Assembly (NCBI RefSeq): GCF_030316135.1
Contig: NZ_CP128185.1
Location: 3,844,001-3,908,000 of the forward strand
DNA: 64,000 nucleotides
Direction: 5' to 3'
Source: Aliiglaciecola sp. LCG003
GTDB taxonomy: Bacteria > Pseudomonadota > Gammaproteobacteria > Enterobacterales > Alteromonadaceae
The translations under genes and the position numbers were made by a program. A model generated the notes under the pieces. That model was not told where the DNA came from, did no database searches, and saw nothing but the letters and a program-made list of their open reading frames with translations. Of the stretch, positions 26,512 through 33,855 are shown piece after piece. How positions within the stretch are numbered: the first letter of the stretch is position 1; every line of letters begins with the position of its first letter.

Positions 26512-29499
26512 CTAGAAGTTATACCCTACGGATAATTTCAAGGTCCGAGTCGGCCCTACGATCACACCGTTATGAGCGCCGTTGTTGGCAGGAAGCTCTT
26601 CCCCCGCACCGCCAAACCAGTTATCAGAAACGCCGTAGTTTCGAGTGTTAAGCAGGTTCAATACGTCTAGACGAACATACATAGCGCCATCGCCAAGATT
26701 GAAATCTTTAGATAGAGACAGGTCAATTTGTCTATAGGCCCATTTTCCTATAGCAAAACTTTTTTCCTGTTGATAGCCAATGGAATATTTACAATCAGAC
26801 CATCCCGCTCGACAATCAGTACCGTAAAATGGTGCTGCTGATTTAAGGGTAACTTTGGTCGCAAAGTTGATCTGCCAAGGTAGGTCATAGGTCAAACTTG
26901 CCACTAACACATGATCGCTTACTCCGGCAGATGCGTTGGTGCCAAAACCATCAATGGTCGGGTAATCCAATGAAAAGATTTCACCGTACTGGCGATTCTC
27001 GGTAGCATCAGTATAGGTATAAGTTAATGCCCCGCCCCAATTGGAATTGCGGGTATGTTCTTTATTCAATTTAAAGTGTACTGAGTCACGGTCTGACTCC
27101 AAACCATTGTTACCCAACAATAAGTGGCTCAAGCCGTCACCCGGGATATCATCTCCCCAAGGAACACCCCAAGTTGTGCCAGGCGCGAAAAAGGTTCCAT
27201 CCGCTCGACGATTACCGATTTGATACATAAAGCCATCACGGGTTTCTACGCGAGTAAAACCAACTTCAGTGCTAAAGTCTTCAAAGGTGCTACGCACACC
27301 AATACTGTATTGATCCGCATAAGGCTGTTTAAGATTGTTATTCAACATAAACACTTCTCTGCTACCTGTCGCCGTGGGCTGATCCAGAGTGGTTAAGAAG
27401 TCTTCACTAAAGGGGATGCAAGGGGCATTACAGGGTTGCGAGTGATCACCGGAAAAGTAAACGGTACGCTTAGGGAAAGTCCCTTTGGTGGTTTCTAGTT
27501 GCAAGTTATCAAAACGGTTTCGATCGTAAGAACGACCATATCCACCAAACAACAAATGCATAGAGTCTTCAGTTAGCAAATAAGAAAAACCGATTCGAGG
27601 TTCCCACTGTGCATCGTTGCTGCTGCGCTCATTGCCAGTGCTTATGTAATCACTGATTTCATAATCAGCATTCTCGATATTTGACCAATTTGTTACCGCA
27701 TCCACTACATCGTCGGGGGTGCGGTAATCGGTATAAAGTGGTGAGTCTTCAAAGCTCAAGCGTAAGCCTATATTCAATTCCAGACGGTCGGTGACGGCCC
27801 AATCATCCTGAATATAAAAACCCAACTGTTTGTTTTTTGATACCGCAGCACCATTACCGATTGAATCAAGTGCTTGTCCGTACTCTACTTTATAAGGTAC
27901 AGCGGCCATAATTGTAGTGCTGTCCTCGGTGATGTCAGTAGCATCTAAAACATAATAGACTTGCGGATTGGCAGGATTTTTCTCAATAGCTGTCAGCTCT
28001 ACCGCTTTATATTTAAAGCCCATTTTGATGGTATGCTCACCATTCCAAATGATGTCGGTGAGAGTTAAATCCTCTTTAATCGACCAGCCTTTTTGGCCTT
28101 TCTCTTGAAAGTCAGGTCCTGCGCCCAAGTTTATAATAGAACCTGAGATCTGATCATTGGTGCCAATAAAATATCTAGCACCTGCTCCCGACGTTCTAGC
28201 ATGTGGGCTCCACACTGCATCTTCATAAGTAAAGGCTAAATTATTAGACCAAGAATCACCCCAATATTGATGATTCACGGTAAAACGTAAATCATCGTTT
28301 TCTTTATCAGTTCCGTATTCCTGAGTATTTTCGCCACCGATGCCGGTTACTTCTACTTCATCTCGATATTTAACGGATGCAGATAAATTTTGATCATCGT
28401 CGATGTTCCAATCCAACTTAGCAAAAAATAAATCTTCTTCGAATTTAGCCGTAGTGGCGCCAACATTTTGCGCTATGGCGTCTTGCAAGAATTGCGGGTA
28501 ATTGTCGATCAGGTCCTGTCGATTCACTCTTATTTCACGCAAATCATCATTCTGTTTACGCTCATAGGTCGCAAAATAATGTAATTTATCTTCAATTATT
28601 GGGCCAGACAACCAGAAGCCGAATTGCTCTTGTTTGCTATCCGCTTTGTCGCCACTCATTTCTTCAATGGGAGTCTTTTCGCGCATGCCTGAATCGGTGT
28701 AATCATAAAACACCCCGCCATGTAATTCATTAGTACCTGACTTTGTTACCGCAGTTATAGCTGCACTGGAGACTTGATCAAACTCAGCTTTGTAATTAGA
28801 CGAAATAATACGATACTCGCCAATCGCGGTTTGCGGGAAAGGATTACCACGGCTACTATCTTGGCCAGATATTCCACTCTTTAAGACATAGTCCTTTTGA
28901 CCGATACCATCAATGAACACATTTACTGCACTGGCGGTCTGCGCTCCACTGGTGACACTAACACTGCCATCAGCTTGGCTTACACTTAAGTTTACTCCTG
29001 GGGCTTGGTCCGCAAAAGCTAAAAAGTTACGGTTTATTTGCGGTAGGCGTTCTATTTGGATGGCGGAGACACCTGTACCAACTTCAGAGCTCACATCAAA
29101 ATTGTTGAAGTTTGCCACTACACTGATAACTTCAATGTCTTGTGCATTGGTAGAGGTCACAGAGTCATCCAGGTCCATTACTTTTGATTGACCAACCTGA
29201 ATATTAAAAACTTCACTTTGGCGATTTGAATCACCAATTTGTATTTTGTAATTGCCGGGTTTTAAACCGGTCAAGGTGTAATTACCATTTTGATTGGTGG
29301 TGGCGTTTATTTTATTGCCATTATCAACGTTAATAATGGTGATATTGACACCCTCGTTAGCAGATTGACCCGCTAGGCTAACATGACCTTTAAGCGAAGA
29401 GTCTCCAACATTGGCACTAGCTACTTGGATTACACCTACTGTGCATCCTATGATGGCTGCGGCAATAAGGTTAGTTTTCTTTTTAAATTGAGTTCTCAT
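26512..29499 (-). CDS. TonB-dependent receptor with carboxypeptidase-like N-terminal domain
   Basis: This 995-residue outer-membrane receptor has a signal peptide ending ASA. A CarboxypepD_reg-like domain (about 35-115, GHVSLAGQSANEGVNITI and GNYTLTGLKPGNYKIQ) precedes a plug domain (SAIQIERLPQINRNFLAFADQ, VNVFIDGIGQ) and a long beta-barrel ending in a C-terminal Phe (SVGYNF), as expected for Bam-assembled porins. Plugs of this Oar-like type are common in polysaccharide loci of Alteromonadales. It likely imports the oligosaccharide for the downstream hydrolases. An operator-like palindrome lies 65 bases upstream. Confidence 0.88.
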   Translation of the reverse strand: MRTQFKKKTNLIAAAIIGCTVGVIQVASANVGDSSLKGHVSLAGQSANEGVNITIINVDNGNKINATTNQNGNYTLTGLKPGNYKIQIGDSNRQSEVFNIQVGQSKVMDLDDSVTSTNAQDIEVISVVANFNNFDVSSEVGTGVSAIQIERLPQINRNFLAFADQAPGVNLSVSQADGSVSVTSGAQTASAVNVFIDGIGQKDYVLKSGISGQDSSRGNPFPQTAIGEYRIISSNYKAEFDQVSSAAITAVTKSGTNELHGGVFYDYTDSGMREKTPIEEMSGDKADSKQEQFGFWLSGPIIEDKLHYFATYERKQNDDLREIRVNRQDLIDNYPQFLQDAIAQNVGATTAKFEEDLFFAKLDWNIDDDQNLSASVKYRDEVEVTGIGGENTQEYGTDKENDDLRFTVNHQYWGDSWSNNLAFTYEDAVWSPHARTSGAGARYFIGTNDQISGSIINLGAGPDFQEKGQKGWSIKEDLTLTDIIWNGEHTIKMGFKYKAVELTAIEKNPANPQVYYVLDATDITEDSTTIMAAVPYKVEYGQALDSIGNGAAVSKNKQLGFYIQDDWAVTDRLELNIGLRLSFEDSPLYTDYRTPDDVVDAVTNWSNIENADYEISDYISTGNERSSNDAQWEPRIGFSYLLTEDSMHLLFGGYGRSYDRNRFDNLQLETTKGTFPKRTVYFSGDHSQPCNAPCIPFSEDFLTTLDQPTATGSREVFMLNNNLKQPYADQYSIGVRSTFEDFSTEVGFTRVETRDGFMYQIGNRRADGTFFAPGTTWGVPWGDDIPGDGLSHLLLGNNGLESDRDSVHFKLNKEHTRNSNWGGALTYTYTDATENRQYGEIFSLDYPTIDGFGTNASAGVSDHVLVASLTYDLPWQINFATKVTLKSAAPFYGTDCRAGWSDCKYSIGYQQEKSFAIGKWAYRQIDLSLSKDFNLGDGAMYVRLDVLNLLNTRNYGVSDNWFGGAGEELPANNGAHNGVIVGPTRTLKLSVGYNF

Positions 29500-29919
29500 A
29501 ATTTACCCTAGCTGGTATAAAGATAACAAATTTATTACTTTTTGATGATATTTTGATAACAAATGTATACGTATACAATAAGAGCTGATAACTTCACTTG
29601 TCAAGTAATATCCGGTAATTCCAGAGTATTACCGCCAATCTGATAAATCTGCTATAAATTCCGGGAAAATAAGGTGGCAATGGTTAGTATTTTTCAACAT
29701 CGCATTGTAGTTCTTTTTAAATTCGCTGTTATTGTGAGTCACAATTATCAGCGACCAATCCATTTCACGCCACTGCTTAATTGTAAGCGCTCGAGTAGAT
29801 ATTTTAAATGCTCGCGAACAGTTTGTTTTGATCAAATCCATAAAAAATATACGCCAACACTGGATCAATCTCGCCCATCCATAGACAATACCGACAAACG
29901 TAGTTGAATAGGCAAAATC
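29500..29919. other. Intergenic region between divergent receptor and fldB
   Basis: Apart from the palindrome at 29564, no confident feature was found. Overlapping frames of under 80 codons occur on both strands (for example 29629-29868), with no ribosome site or family resemblance. The region should contain the promoter of fldB. Confidence 0.45.
29564..29577 (-). promoter_or_regulatory. Palindromic LacI-type operator candidate
   Basis: TGTATACGTATACA is a perfect 14-bp palindrome with a central CG, the form typical of LacI-family operators. It lies 65-78 bases upstream of the TonB receptor start, within the expected promoter zone. It is a likely target of the LacI regulator encoded at 18389-19408. 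Confidence 0.6.
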
Positions 29920-30462
29920 ATGTCTGAGAAATCTTTTTCAATTGGTCTATTTTATGGATCAACCACCTGCTATACCGAAATGGCTGCCGAAAAAATCCAG
30001 ACCATATTAGACGACCTCTTTGCCGATAAAGTCGCGCAATTGTTTAATATCAAGGATGTTTCACTGCAAAAAACTGAGCAGTTCGATGTATTAATTTTTG
30101 GTATTTCTACTTGGGATTTTGGCGAACTGCAAGAAGACTGGGAGTCGAGTTGGGACGATATTAAGCAACTAAATTTAAAGGGCAAGACAGTGGCCCTGTT
30201 CGGCCTAGGAGATCAGCTTGGTTATGCCGACTGGTTTCAAGATGCTTTGGGAATGTTGCACGATGAATTAGCGGTGTTAGGCTGCGACATAATCGGTTAC
30301 TGGCCGAATAGCGGTTACCAATTCACCCACTCCAAAGGCCTAACAGAAGACAAGAGTCACTTTGTGGGTTTATCTTTGGATGATGAAAATCAATATGATC
30401 AGTCCGAACAGCGGATCGAACTATGGTGTGAGCAATTGCTAAGTGAATTAGAAGATCATTAA
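29920..30462 (+). CDS. fldB: Flavodoxin FldB
   Basis: This 180-residue FMN-binding electron carrier has the phosphate-binding loop near the N-terminus in [17 protein letters not shown]. Characteristic long-chain flavodoxin features follow: [16 protein letters not shown], the FMN-contacting [20 protein letters not shown], and the C-terminal WCEQLLSEL. The pattern matches FldB of enterobacteria rather than FldA. It is followed after 10 bases by the CLCA_X-type gene, with which it is probably co-transcribed. Confidence 0.92.
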   Translation: MSEKSFSIGLFYGSTTCYTEMAAEKIQTILDDLFADKVAQLFNIKDVSLQKTEQFDVLIFGISTWDFGELQEDWESSWDDIKQLNLKGKTVALFGLGDQLGYADWFQDALGMLHDELAVLGCDIIGYWPNSGYQFTHSKGLTEDKSHFVGLSLDDENQYDQSEQRIELWCEQLLSELEDH

Positions 30463-30472
30463 GTAATAGCTC

Positions 30473-31261
30473 ATGCCTGAACCCATACCTCGTATTCAGC
30501 GTCCTTTTTATCGCAATGGCAGCGAACATCGAAGTGGCGCAGATGTCAGCTTCGCGGACATCAATAAAATGTTCGGTTTTAAACGAGTTTCGGTGGGCAA
30601 ATGGGTAACTAAAGAGGAACAGCAGATCGCTGCAAATTTGTTTTTCGATGCCTTTTGCGACCTGATGGATATTTTACACGTACCCGAACAAGTGATTTCC
30701 CTCAATGGTACTTTGTCCTTAGCGTTTGGTGTCGGCGGCCAAAAACACAGTAGCGCCCACTATGAAGTGCAAACCCGACAACTATGTTTAGCCAAGAATG
30801 CTGGAGGTGGCGCCCTTGCCCACGAATGGTTTCATGCATTCGACCACTATATTTGTCCGAAAATGTTTATCAACACCTCACGGCTTTCGTTTGCTTCCCA
30901 ACTATGGCTTGAGGATGATCAGCAATATTCGCATCCGCTAAATGAGCGTTTAGCCGATTGGTTTGAGCACTTGTATTTAAACGAACAAGGCAATGAGCCG
31001 AGCGAATATGTCAGACTGAGTTCTCTTGCCGACAAATCTATGCAATTCTTTTACTACGCGCAACCACAAGAAATGGCAGCCCGTGCTTTTGAAGCAACAA
31101 TTCAAGATCATCCGATCAAAAATGCATTTTTAGTTCAAGGCACTAAACTCAGCCCGGAAGCAAAGTTAGGGATTTATCCACTGGGGACTCATCGGACTAT
31201 GGGAAATCAGCTAATATTGCGCTATTTTGACATTTTAGGAAGAGTCCTAGCTCCTCAGTAA
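30473..31261 (+). CDS. CLCA_X family putative zinc metallopeptidase
   Basis: This 262-residue protein has the motif HEWFHAFDHY (about residues 117-126), a gluzincin-like HExxH variant with a third candidate ligand nearby. It is preceded by LCLAKNAGGGALA. The whole sequence resembles the gammaproteobacterial proteins labelled CLCA_X family, whose function is unknown. No signal peptide is visible, so it should be cytoplasmic. It starts 10 bases after fldB. Protease activity is inferred from the motif only. Confidence 0.65.
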   Translation: MPEPIPRIQRPFYRNGSEHRSGADVSFADINKMFGFKRVSVGKWVTKEEQQIAANLFFDAFCDLMDILHVPEQVISLNGTLSLAFGVGGQKHSSAHYEVQTRQLCLAKNAGGGALAHEWFHAFDHYICPKMFINTSRLSFASQLWLEDDQQYSHPLNERLADWFEHLYLNEQGNEPSEYVRLSSLADKSMQFFYYAQPQEMAARAFEATIQDHPIKNAFLVQGTKLSPEAKLGIYPLGTHRTMGNQLILRYFDILGRVLAPQ

Positions 31262-31454
31262 CTGGTAGTGCCAGTACGTATATTAATCGGATGGGTTATA
31301 TTTTTCGCACTTTTGAGTTGTAATACTGCTACGACGGCTATTAAAACCGATTATTTGTACAAAATTGTAAATGAATTCGACATAACGCATTTACTCAGGG
31401 CCCAAAGTAATTCTATACTAGGGGAATTCACGATTTATAACTGTGGTTTTATTT

Positions 31455-31865
31455 ATGAGAAAAAAGAAACACGGCTCGGCTGATGACGAAGCAGCAATCG
31501 ACATGACACCAATGTTAGACATTGTTTTCATCATGTTGATATTCTTCATTGTGACAACTTCATTCGTTAAAGAGAAAGGTTTAATTGCTAATCGACCAAA
31601 AGCGCCGGACTCACCGCCGCCGCCAAGTAATGCTAAGACATTGGCTATTCGTATTGACCAAAATGGCACTATCGTCATGGACAATCGTGAAGTTGATATT
31701 CGTCGCGTAGTAGCAAACATCCAAAGCTTTTTAGCTGAAAACAATACTGACTCTGCTGCAATTCAGGCCCATCCTAAAACCAAACATGGTGTTGTGGTTG
31801 AAGTGATGAACCAAGCTAAAGAAGCAGGAATCGACAAAGTATCTATTTTGGTAAAAGAAGGCTAG
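31455..31865 (+). CDS. exbD: ExbD/TolR-family biopolymer transport protein (orphan)
   Basis: This protein of about 136 residues has one N-terminal membrane helix (MLDIVFIMLIFFIVTTSFV). The conserved Asp in DMTPMLDIVF is needed for proton coupling in ExbD/TolR stators. A Pro-rich linker and a periplasmic domain follow. It normally works with ExbB and TonB to energise outer-membrane receptors, but no exbB or tonB is adjacent. The ATG at 31455 is preferred over an in-frame GTG at 31443; neither has a strong ribosome site. A good terminator follows, so it is an independent end of a transcript. Confidence 0.85.
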   Translation: MRKKKHGSADDEAAIDMTPMLDIVFIMLIFFIVTTSFVKEKGLIANRPKAPDSPPPPSNAKTLAIRIDQNGTIVMDNREVDIRRVVANIQSFLAENNTDSAAIQAHPKTKHGVVVEVMNQAKEAGIDKVSILVKEG

Positions 31866-31891
31866 CCCTGTTTACCGACTTGGATAAAATG

Positions 31892-31919
31892 AAAAGCCCT
31901 TACTTGTAAGGGCTTTTTT
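31892..31919 (+). terminator. Intrinsic terminator after exbD
   Basis: AAAAGCCCTTAC and GTAAGGGCTTTT form a 12-bp stem with a 2-base loop, followed by T residues, 27 bases after the exbD stop. Confidence 0.85.
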
Positions 31920-31935
31920 GTATCTAAATTTTAGC

Positions 31936-32325
31936 TTAAATGAAATCCTGCACAATTCTGCGCACCGAGCGATGATATTTAGGAACTTGCACATTGTCTT
32001 CCACATGATCTGCAGGGTAAGCATACAGACCAAAACGATTTTCTTTGCTGTGAGTTATAATCACTAGATATTTAGGCGGCTGGTCGATGTGCCCCCGAAA
32101 TGGGTCTATAACTGGTACCTCGTAGCGGCCCAGTCTAACCATCGCCATACGCCTACCATTGCGGTAGAAATGTCGATCAAATACCGGGTTAGGAACAATG
32201 CTATACACCGCAAATTTGGGTAGCTGCAGCGGAATGCCCAGCCAAGTCACTTGCACAACCTGTAATTCGTCTATCAAACTGGCGATAGCGTCCGGCAGTT
32301 CTAAATCTCGCATATCCCACCACAT
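31936..32325 (-). CDS. CheW-like domain protein (hypothetical)
   Basis: This is a 129-residue single-domain protein. The spacing and character of its segments, WLGIPLQLPKFAVYSIVPNP, then MVRLGRYEVPVIDPFRG and YLVIITHSKENRFGLYAYPADHVE, resemble a CheW-like beta-barrel. It lacks neighbouring chemotaxis genes. The start may be ATG 32325 or the in-frame ATG 32313, which follows GGTGGG. Its role is unknown; it could be a stand-alone adaptor to a chemosensory or pilus-control system elsewhere. Confidence 0.45.
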   Translation of the reverse strand: MWWDMRDLELPDAIASLIDELQVVQVTWLGIPLQLPKFAVYSIVPNPVFDRHFYRNGRRMAMVRLGRYEVPVIDPFRGHIDQPPKYLVIITHSKENRFGLYAYPADHVEDNVQVPKYHRSVRRIVQDFI

Positions 32326-32426
32326 TCTGAAACTAGTCTAGATTAAATATAGCAATTAAATTCAAATACAGAGGGTTATCGAGACTAATAATCTTAAATA
32401 AGCGATGAGCATGAATATTAGGGCGA

Positions 32427-33164
32427 TTAGAAATTCAGATAAAAGCCTTGGCAAAGTTGCTTATAACTATCTGAATAGCCACCAGCATCAGTATGAATTA
32501 CGAGATTATCCTGCAAGATATCATTTTGGAACTTGCTAAAACACAGTAGTTGACGAATCGCTGGCTTATTGGCTTTGGAAAAAACCCAGGTTCTACGCTG
32601 GCAATACAATCCATGAGCCTCGGCAAGCTCATCGATTTGTTTTGCTTGGGCGGGCAAAATACAGTTAAATTGCCCTTGTGGACTAAGACAGCCCCTCACT
32701 GCTTGCATAAGTTGGTCTAGGTTTAAACTATCTAAGTGACGAGCTTGTCGTCGAGTCGTTGTCATATAATTAGCATCAGCAGGTGCTAGTTCTCCGCGCT
32801 TGGCTACGAAAAAAGGCGGATTGCTGATAATGAAGTCATATTGCTGGTTGGCGGGTAGTGACTGTATTGGCAGAACATCAAAGGACAATTTACTCGGCCA
32901 TGGGCATTCTGCGGCGTTGTGACAGGCTTGCTTAATGGCCGCTGCGTCTATATCAATTCCATAAATTTTCGCCTCACAAGGGGACTTCTGCGCCAGCATT
33001 ATGGCCAATAAACCACTACCTGTGCCAATGTCGAGTAATTTCGTCGAGGGGCCAGGCTCAGCCCAACTGCCTAGCAAAATACCATCGGTGCCAACTTTCA
33101 TGGCACATAGGGAATGCTCAATTTGGAATTGCTTAAAGCGAAAACCGTCTAATTTTTTCGTCAT
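32427..33164 (-). CDS. trmN: tRNA1(Val) A37 N6-methyltransferase TrmN6 (YfiC)
   Basis: This 245-residue SAM-dependent methyltransferase modifies adenine 37 of tRNA-Val. It has the SAM-binding motif LLDIGTGSGLLAIML (about 43-57) and the amino-methyltransferase motif NPPFF (about 114-118). The N-terminal signature FRFKQFQIEH and CAMKVGTDGILLG matches the YfiC family. Its start overlaps the stop of the SDR-like gene upstream, so the two are probably co-transcribed. Confidence 0.9.
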   Translation of the reverse strand: MTKKLDGFRFKQFQIEHSLCAMKVGTDGILLGSWAEPGPSTKLLDIGTGSGLLAIMLAQKSPCEAKIYGIDIDAAAIKQACHNAAECPWPSKLSFDVLPIQSLPANQQYDFIISNPPFFVAKRGELAPADANYMTTTRRQARHLDSLNLDQLMQAVRGCLSPQGQFNCILPAQAKQIDELAEAHGLYCQRRTWVFSKANKPAIRQLLCFSKFQNDILQDNLVIHTDAGGYSDSYKQLCQGFYLNF

Positions 33165-33784
33165 CAGAATCGTTGTAATTCAATCATTTGTTTAGCCACT
33201 TCGGATGCTTGAACGGGTTTATATTTAGCCAAACTGCCAATTAAGAACGGTGAAACAAGCTTAACTAAAAAACTGCCAATTTGTTCCGCTGGACGACTTT
33301 CTTGCCTATCTCCTAGCAATAGCGATGGTCTTACCGCTACTGCATTTAATTGTTCGAGCTGATATATCGCCTGCTCTAGTTCACCCTTAACTTGCAAATA
33401 AAAGTTATGACTACTGGCATCTGCGCCGACGGAAGAGACCCAAACAAAGCTACGTACATCATACTCAATCGAGATTAACGCTGCTTGATAGACTAAATCG
33501 AAGTCAATTTCACGGAATGCCTTCTTGCTGCCGGCTTTTTTAATCGTTGTACCCAAGCAAACATAAACATGGTCAACTGCAAAGCTTTCGGCATATTGAT
33601 GCCATTCAAAACGCTCAGCTGAGGGCTTGATTATACTCTGCCGAATCTTATTTGATTCAAGCCCTACGGGGTGTCGAACAATACAATTAATTTGCTTGTA
33701 ACGACTGTCTTTGACAAGCGCTTTAAGTACCTCACCACCCACTAACCCTGTGGCCCCAAGAACGAGTGCAATTTTATTTGTCAT
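33164..33784 (-). CDS. NAD(P)-binding SDR-like protein (HTATIP2-like)
   Basis: This 206-residue Rossmann-fold protein has the nucleotide motif GATGLVGGEVLKAL at residues 10-23 and an atypical-SDR body (VYVCLGTTIKKAGSK, FVWVSSVGADASS, AVRPSLLLGDR). Relatives are annotated as HTATIP2-like oxidoreductases or semialdehyde-dehydrogenase-like proteins of unknown substrate. It precedes trmN by a 1-base overlap on the reverse strand and is divergent from dipeptidyl peptidase IV. Confidence 0.7.
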   Translation of the reverse strand: MTNKIALVLGATGLVGGEVLKALVKDSRYKQINCIVRHPVGLESNKIRQSIIKPSAERFEWHQYAESFAVDHVYVCLGTTIKKAGSKKAFREIDFDLVYQAALISIEYDVRSFVWVSSVGADASSHNFYLQVKGELEQAIYQLEQLNAVAVRPSLLLGDRQESRPAEQIGSFLVKLVSPFLIGSLAKYKPVQASEVAKQMIELQRF

Positions 33785-33855
33785 ACTTGCCGCTGTATAT
33801 TTATGCCTTGATAGGTTTACAATAACCTATCTCGAACGACAGAATAATCCTAATA

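Noticed and set aside
29629-29868. 79-codon reverse frame upstream of fldB
   Set aside because: An overlapping frame of similar length exists on the other strand, and neither has start signals or resemblance to known proteins.
31268-31483. 71-codon forward frame overlapping exbD, with a lipoprotein-like start
   Set aside because: It overlaps the conserved N-terminus of exbD in another frame and lacks a ribosome site; treated as chance.
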